A stretch of DNA of 64,000 nt from Halorientalis litorea (GTDB lineage: Archaea; Halobacteriota; Halobacteria; Halobacteriales; Haloarculaceae): contig NZ_CP095482.1 of assembly GCF_023028225.1 (NCBI RefSeq), positions 1,178,001 to 1,242,000 on the forward strand, written 5' to 3'. A program made the position numbers and the translations under genes. The notes beneath the pieces are model-generated. The model was not told where the DNA came from and did not search any database. It worked only from the letters and a program-made list of their open reading frames with translations. Of the stretch, positions 1 to 8,515 are shown one piece after another (within the stretch, counting starts at the first letter, position 1; each line of letters begins with the position of its first letter).

Positions 1-342
1 CCCGACACCCGTCCCGTCCTCGCGGACGACCGCGTCGCCGTCGCGTTCACGAACCTCGTGGAGAACGCCGTCGAACACGCCGGTGGGTCACCGGTAGTGA
101 CCGTCACTGCCGAACGCGAGGGTGCGGACGTGGTCGTCACCGTCACCGACGACGGCCCCGGGATTCCCGACCACGAACGGGCGGTCATCTTCGACGGCCA
201 GCGAGTGTCCCAGCACACCCACAGTACGGGCCTCGGCCTGTGGGTGACGAAGTGGCTCGTCGAGGGGTTCGGGGGGCGACTGGACTACGGGAGAGCGGAC
301 GGCAGGACACACGTCTCGGTCCGGCTCCCGACCGCCGCGTGA
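1..342 (+). CDS. Sensor histidine kinase, C-terminal ATPase part (cut by window start)
   Basis: The open frame runs in from the left edge, so only the last 113 residues are present. They form the HATPase_c domain of a two-component sensor kinase: the N box reads FTNLVENAVEHAG, the G1 box DDGPGIPD, and the G2 box STGLGLWV. These bind ATP for autophosphorylation of a histidine that lies outside the window. The sensory part is not visible, so the signal is unknown. A gap of about 160 bp without a gene separates it from the convergent rio1. The start codon is not in the window. Confidence 0.9.
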   Translation, partial: PDTRPVLADDRVAVAFTNLVENAVEHAGGSPVVTVTAEREGADVVVTVTDDGPGIPDHERAVIFDGQRVSQHTHSTGLGLWVTKWLVEGFGGRLDYGRADGRTHVSVRLPTAA

Positions 343-499
343 CCCGACTGTGGGTGTTGCCCGCGCGTTTCGTTCACTCGCTACCATCCCGCGGGTCGTT
401 TCTCCCCGCTCCGCACGGGCCTTCGCTCACGCCGTTCGTTCGCTCTCGCCCTGCTCGCGGCTCACGCCGCTCGCTTTTCCGGTGGCTCGCGCGCTTCGC

Positions 500-1399
500 T
501 TACTCGCCACCGCCGACCACGAACTCGAACAGGTCGTCGTCGCGCACGTCCATGCCCTGCCGCCGGAAGAACGCCGCCACGTTGTGACAGTCCCGTTCGA
601 GGAACTCCCGGCTGTTGGGGTGGTGGACCGTCACCGCCTGCCCGAGGTCGATGACGACGAGTTCCGACCCGTGGAGCAGGATGTTGTACTCCGAGAGGTC
701 GCCGTGGACCAGTCCCGCGTCGTGGAGACGGCGCATGTACTCCCGAACGACTTCGTAGGCCGTCTCCGGGTTCTCGACGTGGACCTCGCCCAACCGTTTC
801 GCCCGGTCGTCGGCGAGGCCGAGCAGTTCCATCACGAGGACGTTCCGTTCGACGGCGATGGGTGTCGGGACGCGCACACCGGCCGCCCGGGCGCGCGAGA
901 GGTTCGCGAACTCCTTGCGGACCCACGCCTTGACGACTTCCCCTTTGTCCTGCCCGATGCCCTCGAACCGCGGGTCGCCGTCGAGGTAGCCCCGCATGTC
1001 GCGGAAGTCGGAGGCGTTGATGCGGTACACTTTGACCGCCACCTCCCGGTTCTCGCCGGGCCGTGGCGAGTCCTCGGGGAGGTGTTCCACCGCCGTCGCA
1101 CCGCCGAGTGCCTGATAGACGTTGGCCTCCTTACCCGTGGAGATGGGGCCACCGAACGCGTCGATGTACCCGTCCTGAACGAGTTTGTAGAGGGCGGCGA
1201 AGGTGGCGTCGTCGAAGACCGAGGCCTCGACCTTGAACTGGTCGGCGTCCTTGATTCGCTCGCGGAACTGGTCGAACTCCCGGTCGCGCTTGCGGGCGAT
1301 GCGGTCGGCGTCCGTGTCCGAGACGTCGACTTCCTCCCACTCGTCGCCCGGCGAATCCACGTCGTCGGTGTCCACGAGGTCGAACTCGGTCACGGCCAC
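500..1399 (-). CDS. rio1: RIO1-type serine protein kinase
   Basis: This 299-aa protein is an atypical protein kinase of the RIO1 family, which in archaea and eukaryotes acts in small ribosomal subunit maturation. The nucleotide-binding loop ISTGKEANVY is at about residues 86-95, the ATP-anchoring lysine is K123 (AVKVYR), the catalytic loop VHGDLSEYN has D234 and N239, and the metal-binding aspartate is D251 (VIDLGQ). The N-terminal 40 residues are acidic and probably disordered. It lies 72 bp downstream of eif1A on the same strand, so both are probably made from one transcript, linking translation initiation with ribosome assembly. Length and motifs are complete. Confidence 0.95.
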   Translation of the reverse strand: MAVTEFDLVDTDDVDSPGDEWEEVDVSDTDADRIARKRDREFDQFRERIKDADQFKVEASVFDDATFAALYKLVQDGYIDAFGGPISTGKEANVYQALGGATAVEHLPEDSPRPGENREVAVKVYRINASDFRDMRGYLDGDPRFEGIGQDKGEVVKAWVRKEFANLSRARAAGVRVPTPIAVERNVLVMELLGLADDRAKRLGEVHVENPETAYEVVREYMRRLHDAGLVHGDLSEYNILLHGSELVVIDLGQAVTVHHPNSREFLERDCHNVAAFFRRQGMDVRDDDLFEFVVGGGE

Positions 1400-1471
1400 A
1401 TCCCCCCGGGTGTTGGCCGGTCGACTGTCGGGACCACACGACGCGATACGACGGACCGCATTAGGGGTGAG

Positions 1472-1759
1472 TCACTCCCGGATGTGCCCCTCCTCCCGGA
1501 GTTGGTCGGCTTCCTGTTTCTCGTAACGCCACGTGATGTCCCCCTTCTCGTCCTGCCAGTCCCACGGTTCGACCAGTACCACGTCGTCCTCGCGTATCCA
1601 GATGCGCTTTTGCATCTTGCCCGGGATGCGGGCTGTCCGTGTCTCACCGTCCATACACCGGACGCGAACCCGGTTGGCCCCCAGCATGTCCTCGACGACG
1701 GCGAACACTTCGTCCTCGTCGGGCATGCGGAGGTCAGTGCGGCCCTCGTTGTCGCTCAT
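1472..1759 (-). CDS. eif1A: Translation initiation factor eIF-1A
   Basis: This 95-aa protein has the S1-like OB fold of archaeal aIF1A, which binds the 30S A site during initiation. Diagnostic stretches are [22 protein letters not shown]-type strands followed by [19 protein letters not shown] (shown in parts). The ATG at 1759 starts MSDNEG and gives the usual family length; an upstream in-frame start would add 24 residues that look like read-through of the leader. A TATA element 25-35 nt upstream supports this start and a nearly leaderless mRNA. It is first in an apparent operon with rio1. Confidence 0.95.
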   Translation of the reverse strand: MSDNEGRTDLRMPDEDEVFAVVEDMLGANRVRVRCMDGETRTARIPGKMQKRIWIREDDVVLVEPWDWQDEKGDITWRYEKQEADQLREEGHIRE

Positions 1760-1783
1760 GGCCGGTGGTTCGGCCGCGGGACG

Positions 1784-1794
1784 GTTTAACTTTT
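1784..1794 (-). promoter_or_regulatory. TATA box of eif1A-rio1
   Basis: On the minus strand this reads AAAAGTTAAAC. It lies 25-35 nt before the eif1A start codon, the position expected for a leaderless haloarchaeal transcript. Confidence 0.6.
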
Positions 1795-1942
1795 GCACAA
1801 TCGCGCCGAACGCGCGCGAGCGACGAGGCACCCACCGAACCCCGATTTTCCGGTGGAATCGTCCACTCGACGGGCAGTCGTGCGGTTCCCCCTATAACCG
1901 CGCCCCCTGAAAGAACGGGGTGCTAAAGTAGAGGACCAATGA

Positions 1943-1950
1943 TTTATTAT
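1943..1950 (+). promoter_or_regulatory. TATA box of the alcohol dehydrogenase gene
   Basis: TTTATTAT lies 25 nt before the ATG at 1975, in an AT-rich island that stands out from the surrounding GC-rich sequence. Spacing predicts a leaderless mRNA. Confidence 0.65.
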
Positions 1951-1974
1951 GATGTCTTTGCTGGGTAGGGGTGC

Positions 1975-3042
1975 ATGAAAGCCGCAGTTTTCCACGGGGT
2001 GGAGGAGCCCCTGCAAATCGAGGACGTACCGGAGCCGACGGCCGACGATGAGCAGGTCGTGGTCGAAACCGAAGCGTGTGGTATCTGCCGGAGCGACTGG
2101 CACGCGTGGAAGGGCGACTGGGACCACATCGGCGTCGTCCCGACGGACGGCCTCATCTTCGGCCACGAGCCCGCGGGTACCGTCGTGGAAGTCGGTGACA
2201 ACGTCGACCGTATCCGCGAGGGCGACAAGGTCACCGTCCCGTTCAACCTCTCCGACGGGACCTGCCACCACTGCCGGAGCGGCCGCGGAAACATCTGTGA
2301 GAAGATGGTGCCGCTCGGCTTCCTGCAGATGGCTCCCGGTGCCTTCGCCGAGAAGTTCCCCGTCCGGCAGGCGGACCACAACGTCATCAAACTCCCCGAC
2401 GGCGTCGACCCCGTCGACGTCGCCGGCCTCGGCTGTCGGTTCGCGACGGCGTTTCACGGCCTCGTCCACCGCGTCGACGTGACCGCCGGGGACTGGGTGG
2501 CCGTCCACGGCTGTGGCGGCGTCGGCCTCTCGGCGGTCCACATCGCCGACGCCCTCGGCGCGAACGTCATCGCCGTCGACATCATGGACGAGAAGCTCTG
2601 GGCGGCCGAGGAACTCGGTGCCGACGAACTCGTGAACGTCACCGAAGTCGAGAACGTGGCCCAAGCCGTCAAGGCACACACCGAGTCCTCGCGCGGTGCC
2701 GACATCGCCGTCGACGCGCTGGGTGTCGCGGAGACGTGCCGGAACGCCATCAACTCGCTCGGCAAGGCCGGCCAGCACCTCCAAATCGGGCTGACGACCG
2801 GCGAGGACAACGGTGAAGTCCCCCTGCCCGTCGACAACATCGTCATGGACGAGCGGGAGTTCTACGGCTCGTTCGGGATGCCACCCAACGAGTACGACGA
2901 GATTTTCCGCATGATGGAGCGCGGCAAAATCAACCCCGGCGAAATCGTCACCGAGACGGTGGCCCTCGAAGAGGTGCCGGACATGGTCGCGGGCATGGGC
3001 GACTACGACACGGTCGGCATCCCCGTGTGCAACGAGTTCTGA
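1975..3042 (+). CDS. Zinc-dependent alcohol dehydrogenase (MDR family)
   Basis: This 355-aa medium-chain dehydrogenase oxidises an alcohol or polyol with NAD(P). The catalytic zinc ligands are C38 in GICRSD and H64-E65 in FGHEPAG. The Rossmann motif is HGCGGVGLS, and the acidic residue ending strand 2 (VIAVDIMDE) favours NAD over NADP. The structural-zinc lobe reads D94-GT-C97-HH-C100 ... C108, so the first of the four usual cysteines is aspartate; some archaeal ADHs have an acidic ligand there. The true substrate cannot be read from sequence. It is a single-gene unit with its own TATA box, followed after 105 bp by a small membrane-protein gene. Confidence 0.9.
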   Translation: MKAAVFHGVEEPLQIEDVPEPTADDEQVVVETEACGICRSDWHAWKGDWDHIGVVPTDGLIFGHEPAGTVVEVGDNVDRIREGDKVTVPFNLSDGTCHHCRSGRGNICEKMVPLGFLQMAPGAFAEKFPVRQADHNVIKLPDGVDPVDVAGLGCRFATAFHGLVHRVDVTAGDWVAVHGCGGVGLSAVHIADALGANVIAVDIMDEKLWAAEELGADELVNVTEVENVAQAVKAHTESSRGADIAVDALGVAETCRNAINSLGKAGQHLQIGLTTGEDNGEVPLPVDNIVMDEREFYGSFGMPPNEYDEIFRMMERGKINPGEIVTETVALEEVPDMVAGMGDYDTVGIPVCNEF

Positions 3043-3147
3043 ACCCCACGGCTGCCGTTCGGCCGCAGTACGGCGCAACGTAACGCTCCGTCGACAACTC
3101 TTGTTGCGAGTCAGGGCGTTTATCCTACACGGCCTGTCAGGGTCGAT

Positions 3148-3324
3148 ATGGTCGATAAGTACTCGCTCGGGATGCTCACTGGCGCGCTGCTGGCAGTGGG
3201 CGGTCTCGTCGCCATCGCCTCGGTCAGCCTCGTCGCGGGTGCCGGTGCGACGGCTATCGTCGTCGGTCTCGTGTTGCTCTTCGGGATGTATATGCTGAAG
3301 ATGCTCAGCGCGTTCGGGTTCTAA
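3148..3324 (+). CDS. Small hydrophobic membrane protein, 58 aa
   Basis: An ATG at 3148 opens a 58-residue frame ending at 3322-3324. The product begins MVDKYSLGML and consists of two hydrophobic stretches (about residues 8-29 and 32-51) joined by a short Gly/Ala turn, so it should be a two-helix membrane hairpin with short polar ends. I do not recognise a named family. The last four bases overlap the stop end of the convergent DUF460 gene, which argues that the reading frame is compact and real. Codon use is GC-ending like the neighbours. Function is unknown. Confidence 0.75.
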   Translation: MVDKYSLGMLTGALLAVGGLVAIASVSLVAGAGATAIVVGLVLLFGMYMLKMLSAFGF

Positions 3325-5324
3325 CTCTGTGTCCGGTCGGCGCGGTGTTCGCTGATGAGGCGGTCGACCATCTGCTCGTTTTGCTGTTTCTCGCGCTCGT
3401 CCGCCCGTTCGTGCCAGTCCTCGATGACCGTCTCCACGTCGCTCTCGCGTGCCACCGCGAGCGCGTCCACCTCCTGCATCGCCACGTCGTCGGCCGGGCC
3501 GACCGGGATGTCGTGTTCGAAGAGTACGTCGTCGGCCGCCTCCGAGAGCGACCCGCCGGCACGCAGGACGACTCGGGGGTTCACCGCCGCGAGTCGCTCC
3601 GCCGTCGACCGACCCGCGCCGCTCCCGTCTCGGAGGTACACCACGTCCGCCTCGGCGAGGCCGTACTGTTCGTCGGCGGCGGCGATGGCGTCGCGGGTGA
3701 ACTCCTCGATGACCTTCACCGGCACGAGGTCCTCGCTCTGTTCGGACACGTCCGCGAAGTTCGAGTGGTCGAGTCGCCAGAGTTCCTTGAGACGGTCGAG
3801 TTTGTCCTCCAGTTCCGCGACCCGTTCGCGCTCCTCGGACAGTTCCCGTTCGAGACGCTCGTTCTCCCGTTCGAGACGGGTGACCTCGCGGCGTTCGCGG
3901 GCCTCGCGGCGCTCCTCGCGGCGGGCCTGCGAGAGTTCGTCCTCATACTCGTCGATGCGCTCGTCCTTCCGGGCGATGGTCTCTTTCAGGTCCTCGGCGT
4001 GTGATTCGAGGCGGTCGACGCGGGCTTCGAGTCGCTTGATGCGTTTCTCCTCGTCGGTGAGTTCCCGCGGCGAGTGTTCGGTGGTCTCCTCGCTGTCCTC
4101 GTCGTCGGCCGCGAGGTCCGTGAGGACCGCCTCGACGGACTCCTCGCCGGCGACGACGCGAGCCAGTACGTCCCCCAAATCGTGCTGTGGCGGCACCTTC
4201 TCCGCGACGCGCTCGAACTGGTCCTCGTGGGCATCGTAGGCCTCCAGTGCCGCGGCCAGCGCGTCGCGCTCGTGGTCGTTGTCGTACGCTTCCTCGCGCG
4301 TCCGGTGTTTCTTCCCGTCGACCGGCAGGTCCGAGTGTGGCACCCACCCGGCGGCCTCGAAACTCCGGCGAACGCCCTCGACAGTCTCGGGCATCGGCGT
4401 CACGTCGGCGGCGACGACGATGGGGCGGCCGCGCTCGATTATCCACTCGATGACCTCGGCGGTGTCGGCCGTTCGGGTACTGAACACGTCGAGGACGCCG
4501 CCGTCGAGGTCGACCACCGCCACGGCCGTCGTCGTCCCGGGGTCCATCCCGACGATGACGTGGTCGCGTCGCTTGGCCAGCGGCTGGAACTCGATACCGT
4601 CACGACGCTCACGGTCGATTTCGACGCGTACGTCGCCCGACCGGCCTGCCGAGACGGGGATGTCTGCGGGACGTCCCTCGACCTCGAACACCGCGTTCGA
4701 GAAGCCGCCGTACTTCTCGGTTACGTCGCGCTCGTACTCCAGGCTCGCCTCGTCGAGTTGGCGTTCGACCGTCCGGGCGCGCTTTTTTACCGCGCCGTGG
4801 ATACGCCGCGTGTAGCGGTCCTCGGACCACCCGCCCTTGCCCGTCGAGCGACCGCGGGCGACCTTCACCTGCGTCGTGTCGGTGAACGCCGAGACTTCCT
4901 GCCCGACGTTCATCGCGGCCAGGCGAGCGGCAGCCTCGGCTTCCTTCATCGGGTCCTTCCCGTAGGGAACGCCGTGCCGGGAGGCGACGCGGGAGAGCGG
5001 GTCGGGTCGCTCGGCCCCGGTGACTTGGACCAGTTTCGTCTCGTCGGGGAGCGTCCCGAGGAAGTGGACCAATTGGTCCTTGTCGGCGGCGAGTTCGTAC
5101 ATGTTGTCCGTCGCCACGATGGCCGGTTCCTCCCGTTCGACGAGGCGACGGAGCTTTCGCCGAGAGACCACGTCGCGGTCCATCGACTCGCCGTCGAAGG
5201 CAACAACTGCGTAGGACGGCGCGTCGCCTCTCACGTCCCCGCTCTGGACATCGACCCCGAAGACGACTGCATCGAGGGCACTCGTGCGGGCGTTCACGTC
5301 CCTCGATAGGGACCTGTCGGACAT
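3321..5324 (-). CDS. DUF460 protein (RNase H-like domain with coiled coil)
   Basis: This 667-aa protein matches the archaeal COG2433/DUF460 family, whose core is an RNase H/RuvC-like nuclease fold of unproven function. The motif GMDPGTTTAVAVVDLDG near residues 262-278 resembles the first RNase H-fold strand with its metal-binding Asp. A long, highly charged coiled coil (many Glu/Arg heptads, roughly residues 410-520) follows, then a C-terminal alpha/beta domain. The N-terminal 220 residues form the DUF460-specific part. It is transcribed alone on the minus strand, tail to tail with a small membrane-protein gene. A nucleic-acid-processing role is inference from the fold. Confidence 0.85.
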   Translation of the reverse strand: MSDRSLSRDVNARTSALDAVVFGVDVQSGDVRGDAPSYAVVAFDGESMDRDVVSRRKLRRLVEREEPAIVATDNMYELAADKDQLVHFLGTLPDETKLVQVTGAERPDPLSRVASRHGVPYGKDPMKEAEAAARLAAMNVGQEVSAFTDTTQVKVARGRSTGKGGWSEDRYTRRIHGAVKKRARTVERQLDEASLEYERDVTEKYGGFSNAVFEVEGRPADIPVSAGRSGDVRVEIDRERRDGIEFQPLAKRRDHVIVGMDPGTTTAVAVVDLDGGVLDVFSTRTADTAEVIEWIIERGRPIVVAADVTPMPETVEGVRRSFEAAGWVPHSDLPVDGKKHRTREEAYDNDHERDALAAALEAYDAHEDQFERVAEKVPPQHDLGDVLARVVAGEESVEAVLTDLAADDEDSEETTEHSPRELTDEEKRIKRLEARVDRLESHAEDLKETIARKDERIDEYEDELSQARREERREARERREVTRLERENERLERELSEERERVAELEDKLDRLKELWRLDHSNFADVSEQSEDLVPVKVIEEFTRDAIAAADEQYGLAEADVVYLRDGSGAGRSTAERLAAVNPRVVLRAGGSLSEAADDVLFEHDIPVGPADDVAMQEVDALAVARESDVETVIEDWHERADEREKQQNEQMVDRLISEHRADRTQS

Positions 5325-5391
5325 AAATTCGGTGCCGGGTCAGCATCACTCGGCGAGGGTCACAGGGGCAGGGACCCGCCGGCCGTAGCCG

Positions 5392-6321
5392 CTACTCGTC
5401 GGCGTCGGGGAAAGGGATGTCGAGTTCGTCGCCGTCGTCGGGGAGGAACGCCTCGCCGTCGAACACCTCGCGGGCCTCGGCTTCGAGGCGGTCGGACTGC
5501 CCGGCGTACCGCGTAGAGACGTGCGTGAGCGCGAGTCGTTTCGCGCCCGCCCGGTTCCCGATTTCGGCGGCCTGTCTCGCGGTGGTGTGACCGGTCTGGC
5601 CCGCCCGTTCGCGGCGGTCCTCGGCGAACGTGGCGTCGTGAATCAACAGGTCGGCGTCCTCGGCGGCGGTGACCACGCTGTCGGTCGGGCGGGTGTCCCC
5701 CGTGTAGACGACGCGGCGGCCGGGCCGTGGCGGCCCGACGACTTGTTCGGGTTCGACCACCCGACCGTCGTCGAGTTCGACGGCTTCGCCCCGGTGGAGT
5801 TTGCCGTACTTCGGCCCCGGCGGGATGCCCAACTCCGCTTCTGCCTTCTCGCGGTCGAATCGCCCCTTACGGTCGTCCTCGACGAGGGCGTAGCCGACGG
5901 ACTTCGTGCGGTGGTCGGTCCCGAACGCCCGGACCTCGAAGTCGCTCCGGGAGAGTGCAACGTCGCCCGCCGAAACTTCGTGGACCCTGACGGGAAACGA
6001 GGGAGTCGCGCCGGTGACCGAAACGAGGTCCTCGACCCGCCCACGGGTCCCGGCGGGCGTGTGAATCGACAGGGCCTCCTCGCGGTCGTTGAAGTCCCAC
6101 GTCTGGACGAGGCCCGGCAGTCCGAGCACGTGGTCGCCGTGGAGGTGCGAGAGGAAGACGTGGGAGACGGCAAAGCCCGTCCCGAAACGCATCATCTGGC
6201 GTTGGGTTCCCTCGGCGGCGTCGAAGAGGAACCGCTCGCCCTCGCGGCGGACCATCACCGCGCTGGGGTTGCGAACCGAGGTCGGGACTGCTCCGCTGGT
6301 CCCGAGAAACGTCACGTGCAT
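5392..6321 (-). CDS. rnz: Ribonuclease Z (tRNA 3' endonuclease)
   Basis: This 309-aa metallo-beta-lactamase enzyme cuts the 3' trailer from pre-tRNA. The zinc motif SHLHGDH is at residues 58-64, and further histidine/aspartate ligands appear in YTGDTRPTDS and LTHVSTRY. The N terminus MHVTFLGTSGAVPT is typical of the short (bacterial/archaeal) form, and the exosite segment with GPKYGKLHRGE is present. Length is normal. The gene stands alone between the DUF460 gene and a divergent secreted-protein gene. Confidence 0.95.
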   Translation of the reverse strand: MHVTFLGTSGAVPTSVRNPSAVMVRREGERFLFDAAEGTQRQMMRFGTGFAVSHVFLSHLHGDHVLGLPGLVQTWDFNDREEALSIHTPAGTRGRVEDLVSVTGATPSFPVRVHEVSAGDVALSRSDFEVRAFGTDHRTKSVGYALVEDDRKGRFDREKAEAELGIPPGPKYGKLHRGEAVELDDGRVVEPEQVVGPPRPGRRVVYTGDTRPTDSVVTAAEDADLLIHDATFAEDRRERAGQTGHTTARQAAEIGNRAGAKRLALTHVSTRYAGQSDRLEAEAREVFDGEAFLPDDGDELDIPFPDADE

Positions 6322-6600
6322 ATCGCTGGAGTCGGCGAGCGGAGGGAAACCGGCTTCGAAATACCGCGGTCCCGACGGGACTAAGCCCGGCTTTCCTCGC
6401 CGTCGGGACGGACCACGGCGCGCGCCGCCACACAGGTACTGGCAGTGACACTTCGAAGCACTACTTACTGTGAGAGTGCCACTTTGGCGACGAACTGAAG
6501 TCCCTGATTATTGGATTTTCAGTCGGTGTATGGATTAGTTTCCGATTTGAATCGACGTGCCGGCTTATGCCGTCCTGCGCCGTGGAGACGTTCGCACGCA

Positions 6601-8418
6601 ATGGCACAACGACACACTGCCCTCCTGCTTGCTGGGCTGATGGTGCTCTCCGCTGGCGGCGCGGTGGCAGTCACCGCACCGACAGACGGTGTCACACTCC
6701 AACAGGCCGAGCAACAGGGCACACCGACAGTAACGTTCGAGAACCAGACTGCGACAGGCACGGTGACTATCGCGAACGCGACACTTCCCGAAGGCGGGTT
6801 CATCGCCATCCACGAATCCGACAACGGGACTGTGGGCGACATCGTCGGCGTTTCGGCCTACCTCGAACCGGGGACGGCCGAGACGGTCGAAGTCGCGCTC
6901 GACACCCCAGTCAGCGGGAACGCGTCGTACATCGCGATGGCTCACCGGGACACCAACGGCAACGAGACGTTCGACTTCGGCCCGGACAGTATCGAGGACG
7001 GTGCCTACATCGCCGAGGGTGACCCGGTCACCGACGCCGCGCAGGTCACCGAGGGTGTCCCCGACGACGCCGACACGCCGGACGACGCACCCGACGACGC
7101 CGACGACGCACCCGCGGATCTCGTCGTGACTGACCTCGACGCGCCCGCGAGCGCGACGGTCGGGCAGACACTCGCCGTGACGGCCACAGTCGAGAACCAA
7201 GGCGAGGAGTCCGTCACCGAGCAAGTGGAGTTCCGATTCGCCGGAACGCTCGTCGCGAACCGGGCGGTGAGCGTCGACGGCGACGGCAACGAGACGGTCA
7301 CCTTCGAGGTACCGAGCGGCCTGTACAACCTCAGCGCGGGCGAGTACACGCACGGCGTGTTCACCGAGACGGACGGCCAGACGGCCACCATCGCCCTCGA
7401 CGAGTCGTTCGCTCTCACCGACCTCGACGCACCGGCCAACGCGACGGTCGGTGACGAGGTGACCGTCAACGCGACGGTCCAGAACCCGAACGACGAGAAC
7501 GCGACCCAGACCGTCGAGTTCCGCTTCGCCGGGGCACTCGCGGACTCGGAGGACGTCGAACTCGCCGCGGGTGAGAACGCGACGGTCTCGCTCTCGGTCG
7601 ACTCCACCGGCGTCGAACCCGGCAACTACACGCACGCCGTGTTCACGACCACCGACGGTGCGTTCGCCGAAATCACGCTCGAACCGGCACCGCCGGAAGC
7701 GAACGTCACGTTCGACAACCAGACCAGCGACGGAACCACGGTCGAAGTCGCCTCGGTGACCACCTCCGACGGCGGGTTCGTCGCCATCCACGACGCGACG
7801 CTGCTGGACGGCAACGTCGTGGGGAGCGTCATCGGCGTCTCCGAGTACCTCGACCCCGGTGAGAACGAGAACGTCACCGTCGAACTGTTCGACGTGCCCG
7901 GCGCGGACTTCGAGAACGAAACGCTCACCGAGAACCAGACGCTCGTCGCCATGCCGCACCTCGACACGAACGGGACTGAAACCTACGACTTCGTCGCCAC
8001 CAACGGGAGCGTTGACGGCCCCTACACCGAGGACGGCGCGGCGGTCCTCGACGACGCCTTCGTGACTATCGGGCCGGCGGCACCGCCGACGCCGAACGCT
8101 ACGGAGACACCCACAGAGACGGCGACTGAGACGGAGACGGCGACCGAAACCGCGACCGAGACTGGGACGGAAACCCAGACCGGCACGGAGACCACGACCG
8201 AGACGGGGACGGCGACCGAAACCGCGACCGAGACGGTAACTGAGACCGCGACCGAGACCGAGACCGAAACCGGTACCGAGACGCAGACTGGCACCGAGAC
8301 GGAGTCGACGACCGACACGGAGACCGACACCGGCACAGAAACCGACACGGAGACCGGGACCGACACGGAGACCGGAACGGACACCGACACGAGCCAACCG
8401 GGCGAGACGGCGAACTAA
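6601..8418 (+). CDS. Secreted protein with two DUF7282-like and two CARDB-like domains and a Thr/Glu tail
   Basis: The ATG at 6601 starts a Sec-type signal peptide (MAQRHTALLLAGLMVLSAGG) and gives 605 residues; a longer start at 6511 would bury this signal. The mature protein has a DUF7282-like module (IAIHESDNG ... IAMAHRDTNGNETFDFG), two CARDB/Ig-like repeats each starting with LTDLDAPA or VTDLDAPA, and a second DUF7282-like module (VAIHDATLLDG ... VAMPHLDTNG). About 110 residues of Thr-Glu/Thr-Asp repeats follow. Many N-x-T/S sites suggest N-glycosylation. Such tails usually precede a PGF-CTERM anchor, but here the protein stops at SQPGETAN with no hydrophobic end. It is probably an extracellular or S-layer-associated protein. 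Confidence 0.8.
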   Translation: MAQRHTALLLAGLMVLSAGGAVAVTAPTDGVTLQQAEQQGTPTVTFENQTATGTVTIANATLPEGGFIAIHESDNGTVGDIVGVSAYLEPGTAETVEVALDTPVSGNASYIAMAHRDTNGNETFDFGPDSIEDGAYIAEGDPVTDAAQVTEGVPDDADTPDDAPDDADDAPADLVVTDLDAPASATVGQTLAVTATVENQGEESVTEQVEFRFAGTLVANRAVSVDGDGNETVTFEVPSGLYNLSAGEYTHGVFTETDGQTATIALDESFALTDLDAPANATVGDEVTVNATVQNPNDENATQTVEFRFAGALADSEDVELAAGENATVSLSVDSTGVEPGNYTHAVFTTTDGAFAEITLEPAPPEANVTFDNQTSDGTTVEVASVTTSDGGFVAIHDATLLDGNVVGSVIGVSEYLDPGENENVTVELFDVPGADFENETLTENQTLVAMPHLDTNGTETYDFVATNGSVDGPYTEDGAAVLDDAFVTIGPAAPPTPNATETPTETATETETATETATETGTETQTGTETTTETGTATETATETVTETATETETETGTETQTGTETESTTDTETDTGTETDTETGTDTETGTDTDTSQPGETAN

Positions 8419-8450
8419 CCCGCCCCGTCGGTTCACGGCTCGCGGCATCC

Positions 8451-8458
8451 GAACTTTT
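8451..8458 (+). terminator. Oligo-T run after the secreted-protein gene
   Basis: A CTTTTT tract lies about 35 bp after the stop codon at 8418. Archaeal termination is often specified by such T runs without a hairpin. The tract is short, so this is tentative. Confidence 0.35.
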
Positions 8459-8515
8459 TCGGTGGTCGCGGCGGGACCGACCGATTCTTACTGTCCGATG
8501 CCGTAGCCGCGGCCG

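Noticed and set aside
350-1789. A 479-codon open frame on the plus strand opposite rio1 and eif1A
   Set aside because: High GC makes long antisense frames common here. The frame lacks any recognisable domain, while the minus strand encodes two complete conserved proteins.
8090-8400. Short tandem DNA repeats that could suggest a CRISPR or satellite
   Set aside because: The repeats are imperfect, without spacers, and are simply the codons of the Thr-Glu tail of the secreted protein.
6565-8448. A 627-codon minus-strand frame rich in Arg and Gly
   Set aside because: It is the reverse of the Thr/Glu-rich tail and signal-peptide protein. Its composition is basic and repetitive, unlike the acidic proteins of this organism.
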